64,000 bases of DNA from Mesostigma viride (taxonomy: Eukaryota > Streptophyta > Mesostigmatophyceae > Mesostigmatales > Mesostigmataceae). This document shows, one piece after another, positions 1 through 10,039 of this stretch; within the stretch, counting starts at the first letter, position 1, and every line of letters begins with the position of its first letter. The position numbers and the translations under genes are program-made. The notes under the pieces were generated by a model. The model was not told the DNA's origin, searched no databases, and saw nothing but the letters and a program-made list of their open reading frames with translations. Where the stretch lies: assembly GCA_009746045.1 (NCBI GenBank), contig RPFO01000418.1:675373-739372 (forward strand), in the 5' to 3' direction.

Positions 1-363
1 TAGAGGTCGGAGTTTCTTGTTCGAGGTCATTGCAGCCATGACGTCCGAAATCCTGACCCAGGCCGTGTCGCTTGCAAAAACGTCCCGGGGGCTGCTGTTC
101 ATGGCAGAACAAAGCGCTCCGACGTTCACTGTGCCGTCGGGACGAACAAGAAATTCGATAAAGCTCTCTGCTAGCGTGTTCGGGATGGAAAATCGATCAG
201 GTGGAGAGAGATTCGTCGTTGTCTCCGTCGCAATCGACCGCCTCGCCATCGCTTTGTTTTCCTCGGTCTCTTCCGGGACTTCCGGGAGCTTGCGCAGCGC
301 GCGCTTGCTCCTTTTGCGAGAAGGGGCGGACTGACCGGGTTCGAGCATATTTATCTTCCCCAT
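1..363 (-). CDS. Hypothetical protein, 3' end cut by window edge
   Basis: An open frame of 121 codons runs from an ATG at 363 to the left edge without a stop, so the C terminus is missing. The N terminus is basic (Arg/Lys-rich, residues 14-25), then Glu-rich, then mixed. I recognise no domain. It is divergent from the cysteine desulfurase that starts at 451, leaving an 87-bp shared promoter gap. The plus-strand frames over the same bases start only with TTG or GTG and look like shadows. Confidence 0.55.
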   Translation of the reverse strand, partial: MGKINMLEPGQSAPSRKRSKRALRKLPEVPEETEENKAMARRSIATETTTNLSPPDRFSIPNTLAESFIEFLVRPDGTVNVGALCSAMNSSPRDVFASDTAWVRISDVMAAMTSNKKLRPL

Positions 364-450
364 GGTGTGTCTTGTGGAGATATTTATTTCGCGAATCGTT
401 GAACGAACCGATTTTGTGCAGAATTGTATTCCCTGCTGATAACAGAACAC

Positions 451-1569
451 ATGAGAGAGATCTACCTCGACAACAATAGCACGACGAAGCCGCATCCAGA
501 GGTAGTCAAGGTGATGACGTCCGTGTCGAAAGATCTGTACGGAAACCCCTCTTCTTCGCACGAGATTGGTAAGAGGGCGAGGAATGTGGTAGAAAAGGCG
601 CGCGCCATGATAGCAAAATATCTCAAGGAGCCATGCAAGTCGATCGTGTTTACATCCGGCGCCACAGAATCGATGAACATCGTACTTAATGGCGTTATGG
701 AAAGAAACGGGTACGAAGGTGTCGTCATCACTTCTGAAATCGAACATCCCGCTGGTATCAAGCCGCTTGAACATCTTGCAGACAAACACAAAGTAGAGAT
801 TGTTCGGATCCCGGTAGACAGAAACGGATTCGTTTCGCTAGAGAAGATCCAAGAGGCGATGAAAAAGTATGGGAAGCGCGTCAAACTAGTGAGCATTATT
901 TACGCCAATAACGAAATCGGAACGTTACAAGATCTCGGCGCTATCCGAAAAATTGTCGGAAAGCGAGTCCACTTTCATTCAGATACCACCCAGGCCGCGG
1001 GTAAATTTAAGATCCGAGGCGTGCACAATCTTGACAGTTACGTATTGTCCGGACACAAAATCCATTCCGTGAAAGGTGTCGGGGCGTTGATCATGAGAAA
1101 AGACCCTTCTTGTCTTTCCCCGCTCGCTTGGGGAGGTGGACAGGAACGTGCCGTAAGGCCAGGTACGGAATCACCGCCCCTCATATGCGCGTTAGCCGAA
1201 GCTGTAAAGTTGAACTGCGTTAGAGGCCGGTCGGACGTTGCGCGAATCAGGAAAATGCGCAAATATCTAGTCCAGCGTCTTGTGGCTAGAGGTGGCGTCA
1301 TGAACGGTCCTGAAAATCCCGAGGACGTGTTGCCGAACTTGGTATCCGTGTCACTTCCTGTCCGTAGTTCGCGCGCGCTCGTCAAGCGGTTGGCGGCAAA
1401 GGGGATTGCGGTCTCGACAGGTTCTGCCTGTCACTTGTTGAAACGGAGCGAGACTCTTAAAGCCATTGGTCTTCCTATCGAGAAAGAGAAGGGGACAGTG
1501 CGCATCGGGTTAAGTTCCCAGACGACAAAAGAGGAACTAGACGAGTTTGTTACTTATGCCTTTCTTTGA
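451..1569 (+). CDS. NifS/IscS-like cysteine desulfurase
   Basis: A 372-residue PLP-dependent aminotransferase-fold enzyme of the class V family. Such enzymes take sulfur from cysteine, leaving alanine, and pass a persulfide to Fe-S cluster or thio-modification pathways. Visible motifs in order: YLDNNSTT at the N terminus, GNPSSSHEIG, the PLP-pocket FTSGATESMN, NNEIGT, the HSDTTQAAGK strand, SGHKIHSVKG with the Schiff-base lysine, RPGTES, and STGSACHLL carrying the catalytic cysteine. The first in-frame codon is TTG at 424, but the ATG at 451 fits the family start. NifS-like genes are known in some Nucleocytoviricota. No scaffold (IscU) gene is visible nearby. Its 3' end overlaps the convergent coiled-coil gene by 16 bp. 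Confidence 0.93.
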   Translation: MREIYLDNNSTTKPHPEVVKVMTSVSKDLYGNPSSSHEIGKRARNVVEKARAMIAKYLKEPCKSIVFTSGATESMNIVLNGVMERNGYEGVVITSEIEHPAGIKPLEHLADKHKVEIVRIPVDRNGFVSLEKIQEAMKKYGKRVKLVSIIYANNEIGTLQDLGAIRKIVGKRVHFHSDTTQAAGKFKIRGVHNLDSYVLSGHKIHSVKGVGALIMRKDPSCLSPLAWGGGQERAVRPGTESPPLICALAEAVKLNCVRGRSDVARIRKMRKYLVQRLVARGGVMNGPENPEDVLPNLVSVSLPVRSSRALVKRLAAKGIAVSTGSACHLLKRSETLKAIGLPIEKEKGTVRIGLSSQTTKEELDEFVTYAFL

Positions 1570-3626
1570 TATTGGTCGCGTAGAAACTTTAGTTGTCCTA
1601 CTATATAATCTCCTGTATTTCCCAGTGTTCCGAGAGAAGCAGCATTCATAGGCGCATTGTCAGCTAAACGTTTTGAAAGTTCTCTCATCAATCTTTCTTG
1701 TTCTTTCGTCGGCGGATTGTACTCATAATTCGTTCTCAAAAACACCAAGTCGTCAGTTTCTAACAAGTTTTTGAGTCTCTTTATCTCTACTTCGTTATCG
1801 TTTATAGTCTCTGAGAGAATCGAGATTTTTTTATTTAATTCGTATGAAGCTTGGGACCTTTGTAAGCTTTGTTGTTCGTATAAACCGTTTTTTTCTTGTA
1901 GTTGTGTCAATTGTGACCCTATATTTTTAATTTCCTTCAAAGCTTTATCTCGTTCTTCGGTTGCTTTTATGAGTTTCTGTTCCCAAGTAAGTCTTTCTTC
2001 GAGGTTTTGTTTATCCCATTTTAGCTTCTGTTCGTTTAGTTTTGCGTCGATAGCGTTATTCCGCCGTTTTTCTTTATTTTTCTGTAACTCTTTTTCGAGT
2101 TGTTGTAGAACGTCTGTTTTTCCGTTTCCAAACCAGCTTCGAAAGGCATCAACAGTCTTCCACGTGTCGGCCACATACGTGTTAGCAAGCTTTTCTAATA
2201 GCTCCTTGTCTTGATCGTCGGGAGGGTTAAACTTTTGCATCGCTTCAAGATATCTGTTTTGTTTTTCTAGTTTCTCTCGCATCGTTACTTCAATTGTATA
2301 TTGTTCAGTTTTCGCGCTTATTTCCCCGTTTAATTCCGCTAATTGTGTTTTCAACGAAGCGATTGTATTCGTTAGCGCCCCATTCTCTTTTCGTAGCGTA
2401 ATTGCCTCTGTGGCGTCATTGCCATTTCTGTCGAATTTTTGTTTATTTTCTAACAATTCCTTACTTGCCTGTTTAAGCTGATCCTCCAGGTTTTGCTTCT
2501 CATATTTGAGCCCCTCAATTTGATCCTCTAACCCTTTGCTTTTCCCTAAAGACGCTTTAATTTCGCTCAACTGTTCCGCAGTACTGTCATTGTCCGCGAT
2601 GAGTCGTGCAATGTTTTCTTCTTTTTCAGCAACAATTCGTCTTTGTTTTGCAAGCTTTACACTGAAATCCTCGCTCAATCCTTCAAGCTCTTTAATTCGA
2701 TTCAAAAAGACCTGTCGCTCACGACCAAAAGTGCCTCGCTCTCTTTCGATGGTCTCTGTGATCTGTGTGGCGACTTCGCTTCTCATGGTCTGCATTTCTG
2801 CTAATTTGCGAACAGCTTCGTCCCGCTCTTTTACGACAACCGCCATTTCACTTTTGCCTCCCGCCTCTCTCTGTTTAATTTCTAAAAGTTCAACATTTGC
2901 TTTCTCGAGTTCTTGTGTGACTACTTGTTTGCTGTCTCGTAGTTCTGCGACTTCATCCCTTAGTTTACTTACCTCAGTCTCCAATTGTGTCGTCGAGTCT
3001 GAATCGATTCTAAGTGTTTTCAGAGTGTTTAACTCCATTTCTCGCTTGTAGAGTTGATCGAGAGTTTCTTTAAGCAGATTTTGAATACCCTCCTTATCCA
3101 TCGAAAGCAATTCGATGTCTTTTTCAAGTCTTTTAGATTGTTCCTTCTGTTCGTCTGCTAGCTTTTTGAGTTCTTCATTCTCGAGTTTGATTTTGTCAAT
3201 TTCTTGTGACTGTATCAAGATTTTTTGGTTATATTCTTCCTCTGTACGGCTACTTATCAAATCAGTTAGCCGTTCTTCAATGTACGTTCGCAGCGAGGCT
3301 TTCAATTCATCAGATGCTGCAAAATCCTTTAGCGTACGGTCGGACAAAATATCCTCGATAATTTCTCCCCGCAATCGCCCGCCGAATAAAGAGGAGTACG
3401 CAGACTTAAACAATTCCATAAGACGTGTGAAGACCTCGGCCGGCGCGTCGACTAACTTAGCAAGCATCGTTCGAAGAAAACCTGGACGCGTCCCCACATC
3501 AGGACCGACACTCACGACCTCGAAGGGAATTTTACGAGCGTCCATCCACGGGTTATACGCCTGGAGACCCGTGACGACGTTGTTGATTATGGTTTCTTCG
3601 GATGGTCCGAACAGAGCGTTATTCAT
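1554..3626 (-). CDS. Long coiled-coil protein
   Basis: A 690-residue protein. The first ~140 residues look globular (proline, aromatic and glycine residues present). Residues ~145 to ~640 are an almost unbroken Glu/Lys/Gln/Leu-rich heptad pattern typical of coiled coil. The tail is again mixed and ends with basic residues. I use the ATG at 3626 (MNNALFG) because a TATA-like stretch lies just upstream; the frame is open 14 codons further. No enzymatic motif is seen. A structural or tegument-like role is only a guess. Confidence 0.8.
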   Translation of the reverse strand: MNNALFGPSEETIINNVVTGLQAYNPWMDARKIPFEVVSVGPDVGTRPGFLRTMLAKLVDAPAEVFTRLMELFKSAYSSLFGGRLRGEIIEDILSDRTLKDFAASDELKASLRTYIEERLTDLISSRTEEEYNQKILIQSQEIDKIKLENEELKKLADEQKEQSKRLEKDIELLSMDKEGIQNLLKETLDQLYKREMELNTLKTLRIDSDSTTQLETEVSKLRDEVAELRDSKQVVTQELEKANVELLEIKQREAGGKSEMAVVVKERDEAVRKLAEMQTMRSEVATQITETIERERGTFGRERQVFLNRIKELEGLSEDFSVKLAKQRRIVAEKEENIARLIADNDSTAEQLSEIKASLGKSKGLEDQIEGLKYEKQNLEDQLKQASKELLENKQKFDRNGNDATEAITLRKENGALTNTIASLKTQLAELNGEISAKTEQYTIEVTMREKLEKQNRYLEAMQKFNPPDDQDKELLEKLANTYVADTWKTVDAFRSWFGNGKTDVLQQLEKELQKNKEKRRNNAIDAKLNEQKLKWDKQNLEERLTWEQKLIKATEERDKALKEIKNIGSQLTQLQEKNGLYEQQSLQRSQASYELNKKISILSETINDNEVEIKRLKNLLETDDLVFLRTNYEYNPPTKEQERLMRELSKRLADNAPMNAASLGTLGNTGDYIVGQLKFLRDQYQRKA

Positions 3627-3688
3627 TCCCTTATATTGCGTCAGTTTATTATCCGAGAAAATGCACAATTCAATATGAAAAACGCGTT

Positions 3689-4102
3689 ATGAAACGATGT
3701 CTCTCGTGTCTCAGAAAATTATCCGCCATTCTCGACGATTTTAAGCGGATCGGGATTTGTCGCGTCTGTGCGATCTCGTGTGCAAAAACGGTAGATGACA
3801 CAATGACCGGATTCGTCGACAAGGAACTGGTGGTCGCGTGTCTTGTGCGTCATCTAGCGTTTGAAAAGGGACGAGACAGCGCCTCCGGAACTCTGAGAGC
3901 ATACCGTGAAGCCGTGAACTGGATGGGATGTTATAGTGAAGTGAGGCGGACGACAGAGTGGATACAAAGAAAAATTCTCGCTGAACTTGCGAGGTCTTGC
4001 GCTTTGAAAGCGAAAGGCTCGTTTTCGTTATTGTCAATGTCCTTCTTCGCTGTACCTACTAGCGAAATTCCCTCTGCGATATTTTTGTTGAGAACATACT
4101 AA
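3689..4102 (+). CDS. Small Cys-knuckle protein
   Basis: A 137-residue protein. Two CxxC pairs near the N terminus (C4/C7 and C24/C27) make a plausible four-cysteine zinc site. The rest is helical and basic without known motifs. The ATG at 3689 is chosen over an upstream GTG at 3602, which would run into the divergent coiled-coil gene. The stop codon is directly followed by the ATG of the next gene (4103), so the two may be co-transcribed. Confidence 0.6.
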   Translation: MKRCLSCLRKLSAILDDFKRIGICRVCAISCAKTVDDTMTGFVDKELVVACLVRHLAFEKGRDSASGTLRAYREAVNWMGCYSEVRRTTEWIQRKILAELARSCALKAKGSFSLLSMSFFAVPTSEIPSAIFLLRTY

Positions 4103-4339
4103 ATGTCACAATTCGGAGTCGTGCTTATCGAGGCCGCGGTCGTAGCGGCCGCCATGGCGGGTGTCATGACGCTCGTGCATTCGGTCCACATGCACTATGA
4201 CGGGGAAAGGGCGATGACGCATGCGGGGATTCTCATACAGGTCGCTATATCGGCGTCTATTTTGCATGTGTTGTTCGAATTGATCGGTTGGAATCGGAAG
4301 TTTTGTTTGAGAATGCAGAAAACTGCGAGAATGGGCTAG
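4103..4339 (+). CDS. Small two-helix membrane protein
   Basis: A 78-residue protein with a hydrophobic segment at residues ~5-26 (Ala/Val-rich) and a second at ~43-63, separated by a short charged loop. The tail is basic. It starts on the base after the stop of the previous gene. Small membrane proteins of this kind are common in the inner membrane of giant-virus particles, but nothing here proves that location. Confidence 0.6.
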   Translation: MSQFGVVLIEAAVVAAAMAGVMTLVHSVHMHYDGERAMTHAGILIQVAISASILHVLFELIGWNRKFCLRMQKTARMG

Positions 4340-4348
4340 ACTTTGTTA

Positions 4349-4669
4349 TTAGTTATTCACGCGCGCCTTCGCCATCATATGGTACAAGGACAGGCCAAGC
4401 AAAGTAGAAAGTAGGGCCGATGTACCAAAGATAGACCAGCCGATGACCGGTTTCTGATCCTTGTTCAGCAAGTCGTTTGCACGGGCGCTCATCGACATGT
4501 GCAAATTCAGAGCGAGGAATCCGGCGATGATCGCCGCAAACGGAGGAAACACGTTCCCGTCGGAAGTAATAAACTTGAACTTTTTAGCAGCGTCGGTCCC
4601 TAACTTAGCCGCTGTCTCTGGCAACTTTGCCGCCATATCTGCCACTGCGTCAGCTGCACTTTTCACCAT
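4349..4669 (-). CDS. Small membrane protein
   Basis: A 106-residue protein with an Ala/Lys-rich amphipathic N terminus (residues 1-35) and two hydrophobic segments (about 41-59 and 77-97). It ends in a basic tail. An upstream TTATACGAACACA sequence sits directly before the ATG, like other start sites in this window. It converges on the gene ending at 4339 with a 9-bp gap. Family unknown. Confidence 0.65.
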   Translation of the reverse strand: MVKSAADAVADMAAKLPETAAKLGTDAAKKFKFITSDGNVFPPFAAIIAGFLALNLHMSMSARANDLLNKDQKPVIGWSIFGTSALLSTLLGLSLYHMMAKARVNN

Positions 4670-4731
4670 TGTGTTCGTATAATGTATTGCATTCGAAAAA
4701 ATATTTAGTCCCAGTACGGTATATATCTGAC

Positions 4732-4995
4732 ATGTACGGTCTGCAAGCCGTCAACGAAGTTCCCCAGCATCTCAGATGCTCTCTCAACGACGGAACCTGT
4801 GTCTACGTGGACAAGGAGAAACCGCATCTCATCGTGGAGTACGTGTACGACGACCAGCCGACATGGACCCCGCGCCCCCTCTTATGCGTCATCATCGTCC
4901 TCTTCTTATTCGCTCTCGTCGCCCTCGTCCTTCGTTGGAAAGCTTCGTCCAACTCTTCCGCACCCGCGTACCAGCAAAACAATCTCGTAGGATAA
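4732..4995 (+). CDS. Small tail-anchored membrane protein
   Basis: An 87-residue protein with a charged N-terminal part (residues 1-45) and one strongly hydrophobic helix (about 49-67, LLCVIIVLFLFALVALVL), followed by a Ser/Asn-rich tail. GTATATATC lies just before the ATG and resembles the promoter motif seen at other genes. Two bases separate its stop from the next ATG (4998). Family unknown. Confidence 0.65.
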   Translation: MYGLQAVNEVPQHLRCSLNDGTCVYVDKEKPHLIVEYVYDDQPTWTPRPLLCVIIVLFLFALVALVLRWKASSNSSAPAYQQNNLVG

Positions 4996-4997
4996 CC

Positions 4998-5291
4998 ATG
5001 TCCTACGGATGCGCCAAGCCCGAGTTCGTCGTACAGAGGGAACGGGAGGAAATCATCAATGCTAAAAAACGTGCTGCCAGGGCTGACAGAGTCGCACAAC
5101 TCGAAGCCATGGAGGATCAGAAACACGAATCGTGCGCGTACTGCCACAGTCCTGTTTCCGAAGACGGGTGGAAGTTCGAAGGCCGATGGATGACGAGACC
5201 GGCAATGGAAAAACAACCAGAACCATGGATCTTGTGTTGCAAGTCTTGCTACGATACCAAGTTCGGTGTGGGAGAAACGAGTCCGACATGA
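4998..5291 (+). CDS. Small zinc-ribbon-like protein
   Basis: A 97-residue protein. After a basic helical N terminus come C46-x2-C49 and C81-x2-C84, a spacing compatible with a zinc ribbon. A tryptophan-rich strand region lies between the pairs. The frame is open upstream to 4776, but that part overlaps the membrane protein in another frame, so the ATG at 4998 is used. The 3' end overlaps the convergent gene by 43 bp. Confidence 0.6.
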   Translation: MSYGCAKPEFVVQREREEIINAKKRAARADRVAQLEAMEDQKHESCAYCHSPVSEDGWKFEGRWMTRPAMEKQPEPWILCCKSCYDTKFGVGETSPT

Positions 5292-6021
5292 TGAAGGTTT
5301 TTAAGAACGCGTATTCCCCGCATCTTACGTATCACACCACCGTCAACGAGCACGCCTGTTTCGCGACGAACCGCGTCACGCCGTTCTGTCATCCCAATAG
5401 CGTATGCGAACAGACGCACGCCTTGCGTTTCGATGACGAGAGTGATTCCCCATCCGTCCATGTCGAAATGGGTTATCATCCGTGTTGGAAACCGGTTCCG
5501 GAATCGGTTCACGATGTCGCAGCGTCGAATCGCCTGAAGCCAGCTCTTGCTTGTGTACACGTCGTCAAGAGTGCGTATAAGACGTTCTCTGTCCCAAGGT
5601 GTTGGCTCTTGCTCCAAGATCAATTCGTTAGATGATGGAGTCGCGTCACGAACGACGATGAATCCGTTGGCAGCCTCCATGACGAAAATGCCTTGACGAA
5701 CTCCGTCGTCTGATGGAGTTTTGATAACCTTGGTAACCGTGAAGGGACCTGCGTTCAAATCTTTTGATACCCGTTCTGCATCGACACGTCTTACTTCAGG
5801 CTGCTTGCCGTCTGGAATCGAGTAGCCTATGTAGGAAGACGGCGAGAGACACATCTTGTTTGCCATCGAGCTTTTTTGCAAACGTCGAGAACCGACTTGG
5901 TTTCCTGTTCCTCATGATTTTCTGGATCAGTTTCTGATTGTAGCGCATATTGAGAAGCAGCATACGCTACAAGTAGTCCAGCTCCTGTAGCAGCTGCTAT
6001 TTTGACCAATGTGTCTGACAT
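5249..6021 (-). CDS. Membrane-anchored hypothetical protein (frameshifted in this sequence)
   Basis: Two overlapping open frames, 5827-6021 and 5249-5866, join if one A is added to the AAAAAA run near 5877. The repaired gene has 258 codons. The N terminus carries one Ala-rich hydrophobic helix (residues ~8-24), then an acidic linker, then a soluble domain of ~200 residues with no motif I recognise. If the shift is real, the downstream frame could start at its own ATG (5866). The joined reading is preferred because the same defect recurs across the window. Confidence 0.5.
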
Positions 6022-6435
6022 GATATCTAATAAAATGCGATATTTTTAGGGTAGCACTGGGCTCGGAAACCAATGCGTATGATCCCCCGAACGTGATCAC
6101 ATGCAGCAAAGCGTGCATCGTGTTGCTATCTTTCGACAATCGAAAAATCCAATAAGCGAGCAGTGCGTACATTAAAGAAGCGTACATCATGATAACGCGC
6201 CACGAGATTATACCGCACACGATCCCCGCGTACGCTCCGTACAGAGCCATGTAGTTTGCGACGACCATATCGATCTTTCGCACGACGCGTTCGTTTAAAG
6301 AATGATTGATTTGAGACATCACTACAAGTGCAACGTATCCATACCTGAACGTGACCGTATGTGTACGGCCCACACATGAATCATAGGGATCGCGTACAAC
6401 ATAGACGAAACGTTCAAAATACTCATCGTTACCAT
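5927..6435 (-). CDS. Multi-span membrane protein (frameshifted in this sequence)
   Basis: A short frame starting with ATG at 6435 encodes a hydrophobic segment. It continues naturally into a second frame if one G is added to the GGG near 6368. The combined protein has about four hydrophobic helices: near the start, then around FRYGYVALVV, ALYGAYAGIVCGIISW, and a long stretch through MMYASLMYALLAYW. The last ~30 codons run over the start of the next gene and may reflect another missing base near 6050. Family unknown. Confidence 0.45.
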
Positions 6436-6459
6436 CTGCGCTACAAATCCAGAGAACGA

Positions 6460-6935
6460 CTAATTTTTTATAAACGGAAGCGCGTGGCCAGATGCCAGCA
6501 TCACTTCGTTTACAGTTACCCCGTCTTCAATGACGAGTGTCCCTAAAACGCGACCGAACGCGTCATTCTGATGGCAACGAAGTGTAATGATCTTCGTGTT
6601 TGTATCCACTAACTCTTGTATATCCTTGGGGCTGAACGTTGTGTCGGACGGGTCAAACTTGCAATCGGTCGCTAGCTTTATGAGTGCGTTGCGAGAAAGA
6701 CACGCTGATTTCTTGACCGTGTCTCGGTTCCAAGTAAAGGCTGGCGGGTGCATTTCCGGTGCGTTGATACCGGCTAGGCGGACGTTGAGTTTGACGCAAA
6801 GTTCCGTCCAAGGAACATTCGCGGCAACACGGACGGTATCGCCGTCATGACAGCTTACGACTTTACAGGCAGTTCGAGGCCATCTAATGATAAAAGTGGC
6901 AGATCGGAGTCTTTCATTGTTTTAAGAGAATCCAT
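6460..6935 (-). CDS. Staphylococcal-nuclease-like protein (frameshifted in this sequence)
   Basis: The C-terminal frame carries the SNase-fold signatures CHDGDTVRV (metal-binding strand), VRLAGINAPE (active-site Arg region) and DAFGRVLGTL followed by VNEVMLASGHA. These enzymes cleave DNA or RNA phosphodiester bonds with calcium. No ATG precedes the first signature in that frame. An ATG at 6935 in another frame connects to it if one A is added to the AAA near 6863, giving 159 codons. No signal peptide is seen, so an intracellular or virion nuclease is more likely than a secreted one. Confidence 0.7.
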
Positions 6936-6944
6936 TTCATTAAA

Positions 6945-8007
6945 TCATATATTACATAAAATCACTTCTTCTTCTGCCGAACCTTTACAGTTTTTTTTTC
7001 TAACTCTTCTTAGTCTTTTGCGTTTCTGTCCCGCCCCGTGGCCATCAGCATCAGATGGTTCAGGAGCGGAAGGCTCGGATGCAGCTGGAGGGGCGACACT
7101 GCCCGCAGTAGCAACGTGGATGGCGCAGGGGGGTGGGTCGCTCGATGTATCTTCGTTCGACGATGTAGACAGGTGGGCGGGTGTAGACGCGAGGAAAAAC
7201 GCCTCGAGATGGGGCGGAGGCTGCGTCCTTCATTCTTCGAATATGTGTTCTGCACTTGGACTTTGAAGAGACCGTCTTGCAGGACATTTTCCCGTCCTTT
7301 GTTGCGGCACAGCAGCGGATTTTCGACACCATTGTTACTACGAGGACCGAAAAAAACGACGATGTCGTTTCGTTGTCGTAGCTTTTTGCAGGCGTCGAGA
7401 GCCTCCATAGCTTTCAATACGACACAGAGGTCGCCTTTTTTGATCGCAAGATCTCGGCGGCGGATCGAGCCCTTGCCCATGCGATCATCTGGTTGTGAGG
7501 AGGCAGTGAGCGAAACCTCGTCTCTGCTTCGTGCAGAGTACCGATTTCCTTCCTCAACGCTCGACCCCAAACAGTGACGCACACGCTTAGGTTTGAAACA
7601 TCGATCAACTCTCGTGTCAAATCGGCGAATGTGTCGCCGAATACTTTCTGAGAGCTCGTTGGGGAAACGCCGCGTCCGTATACCCGCTGCACAACGTCGA
7701 AGAGCTGACTGGCACATTCAGAGGCGTCTTGGTTCTTGTCTGGATGCACGACGAGACAGAGGTCGAGATAGTGCTTCCGCTTGATCGGCTGTTTTCCGAT
7801 CTGGCTCTGCTCCTTTACGCGCTTGAAATCGCGCAACACGCACTCAGAAAGAGAAACGGAACCTTCCATTAAACAAGTCGCCAACAGCTCTTGTTCTGAA
7901 GCGGGCATTGATAGACATTCGCAGAAAATGTCTTGGCGTTGAAAGGAAGGAAGGTTGCCCATTTCCGTGGAAGGAGAGAGACTGTCTTCGAAGGATGACC
8001 TGGACAT
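6945..8007 (-). CDS. J-domain-like protein with basic tail (two frameshifts in this sequence)
   Basis: The 5' frame (7414-8007) contains KRKHYLDLCLVVHPDKNQDA, the HPD loop of a J domain (co-chaperone for Hsp70), with the following helix ending in VVQRVYG. The frame then stops, but reading continues naturally in a second frame if one A is added to AAAAAA near 7453. It continues in a third if one C is added near 7214. The result is 355 codons ending in a Pro/Ser-rich linker and a Lys/Arg-rich tail. An A-AAA-AAG heptamer at the first site could support programmed -1 frameshifting, but a missing base is simpler. Confidence 0.55.
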
Positions 8008-8125
8008 TTATCCGTCCTGACAAAATATCTGGAGCGCCGCGCCGTTGATGACGTTTGTAACCGGCTTTCGGTGATACTTTTGTCATCAAGTTTGCACGCG
8101 CCGTGGTAGAGTCGCCTCGACTACC

Positions 8126-8964
8126 ATGGCCTCCAGCACTGCCTTGGCCCTCGTGGGCGTCTCTACCGAACAATTCAAGGAGGTTTTCGCGCAAGGAAAA
8201 CTCGTTTCGAAACAACAGTTCGACGGAAAACTTCCCTGCCCTCTAAAGACGATGTCGAGGCAGACCAGTGCGAATTCTGCGGGATCTGACTGCAAAAAGT
8301 GCGGGACAGATCGTTCCGTTTATACCCGAGAAAGTCGTCAGCGGGAGGCGTTTGTTTCATCTGCTCAACTTCTTGCGGTTCATTCTCGAGAAATGGACGA
8401 CCAACATTCCCTCTTCGTTCGTCGATTTCGTCCACCAATCCGGAGGGACGATACTGAAGGTCGAAAAGACTGCGTACGCCTGCCCTGTGGTCTTGGCGAA
8501 TCTCGCTCGTGCGGTCTCGTGCCCCGTTGGGAGCGGGAAAAGCGTAGCGCGCTCGTGAACGAATGGTTCAAGTCTCACAGGATTTCCATCACCGTCTCTG
8601 TCGAGGAAATCGTCATCGACAACGCTCCTGTCGAGAAGACTGCCGTATTCAGGGAAATGACGAGACGGACGCTTTTCTTCGTTTCGAGATTCAGAGACTC
8701 GAGGACGTCTGGGCTAAATACAACGAGGCATTTCGCGACTACGAGAAAGATCACCGCGCAAGAGAGCAGTTTCAGAAACTCTGCGAGGATTCAAACCACG
8801 CCATGCGGCGTCTACCAGTCGCTAGGCACGAGCTGGATGTCGTTTCAACAGTCCTCGCAACCCCAGAGTTGCTCAGGAGTCTCGAGACCATCTCTATTCC
8901 TGCCGCTTTTGAATACGATCCTAGAATGGTAGTTTCTTCAAGCAAATCGCTGGGGCGTTGTTGA
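8126..8964 (+). CDS. Hypothetical Cys-containing protein (four frameshifts in this sequence)
   Basis: Three frames contribute in turn: MASSTALALVGVS at the start, a short piece with CEFCG, a long natural stretch from about 8280 (PFIPEKVV... to ARAVSCP), a piece around 8540-8655, and a Glu/Arg-rich helical C terminus from about 8660. Each switch is repaired by adding one C or G to a CCC or GGG run (near 8240, 8281, 8529 and 8655). That gives 281 codons. I see no known domain. Four shifts in 840 bp in the same direction point to sequence error or recent decay. Confidence 0.5.
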
Positions 8965-9021
8965 GAAATTTGTAAAATAATTAAATGATTATTTTCATTA
9001 ATAAATATCATTTACATCAAA

Positions 9022-9881
9022 TCAAGACACATTCTCAGACTTGCTGATCTCGTCTAGGTTGGCCTGGAAAATGGCATCCAAATCGAGTTGAAAATCGTCC
9101 ATGCTAACTTCCGCGGGGCGTGAGCCTAGAACCCCCAACAGCATTTTCTTGATAAGTAGGCTCACTTCTTCCTTTGTCGCGGAAGCGGTCTCGTCTTGCG
9201 TGTTTCGAGAAAGAAAATGAAGAACGCGTTCGCTGAGGCCACATACGTCCATGCATGCCTTGATTTCCAATTCTCGCTTCTTGACTTCGAGTTCCGCTCG
9301 AAACAGTTCAGAATGTGAAGCCAACAGAGAGCGAACCTCCTCGCTTGCGTTGGAAACCGCCTGGGACGTGTCTTTGATGGTGGCCGCCATGGCTGCGTAT
9401 CTCGACTCTGCGTTCAAAATCTCTTGACCGATGCGGTCTTGCGCGTTCTCGAGTTGTCGAGAAAAGCATCCGAGTTCAGCGAGCCACCTTGAGCGGTCGA
9501 AAATACCGGAAGAGACGCTCTCGGCCTCTCTGAGAGCCGCAAACTCCGGCAAGACAACGCTGATAAGCGGCCACAATAAAGCAGGAGCGATCCAGCACGC
9601 GTCGGTGTCCTTGCAAACAAGCGTGGGAGCTTTTGTGAACGCCTCGATGGACTCTGCGAACGTTTTGATATGTTTTAGCTCTGAAAAAGCCTGGAACGTC
9701 TCGAAGGCGTTGTCAAAACCGCAAAGACTCCGCACGACGTCGATTCCTTGAATGAGCGTCGAAGGGAAATGCACGCGTATAAGATTTGGACCTTTCAGTG
9801 GGACGTGCGGTTTAAAATTGTAGCACTCAGCCCTTTCCCGATAGTAAAATCATGGCGAAGGAGGCAGTGTACGTCCGCCAT
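9022..9881 (-). CDS. Helical hypothetical protein (frameshifted in this sequence)
   Basis: The long frame begins without an ATG. It joins an upstream ATG at 9881 (MADVHCLL) if one G is added to GGG near 9840, giving 287 codons. The protein is largely helical, with a Glu/Ala/Ser-rich segment at residues ~150-215 that could form a short coiled coil. No motif is recognised. Convergent with the preceding gene; divergent from the gene at 10040 with a 158-bp promoter gap. Confidence 0.5.
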
Positions 9882-10039
9882 CGTCTCGTCACCGGGGTAG
9901 TTTGAAACGCGAGAGATATTATATGCCTTTCTGGAATCGTAACCGACGCGAAACGATAAGGCGCCGCGCCAGATATTTTCGACATCAAAACAGGATAAAT
10001 AGACAGCGCTACCCGGCGTTTCTGTTCTCGACACTCGCC

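Noticed and set aside
7446-7456. Programmed -1 frameshift at A-AAA-AAG in the J-domain gene
   Set aside because: More than twenty similar shifts occur at ordinary homopolymers across the window, so a missing base is the simpler account.
8280-8310. A second CxxC (CKKCG) as part of a zinc ribbon in the 8126-8964 gene
   Set aside because: It is read only in a frame left before this point once the homopolymer at GGG near 8281 is lengthened.
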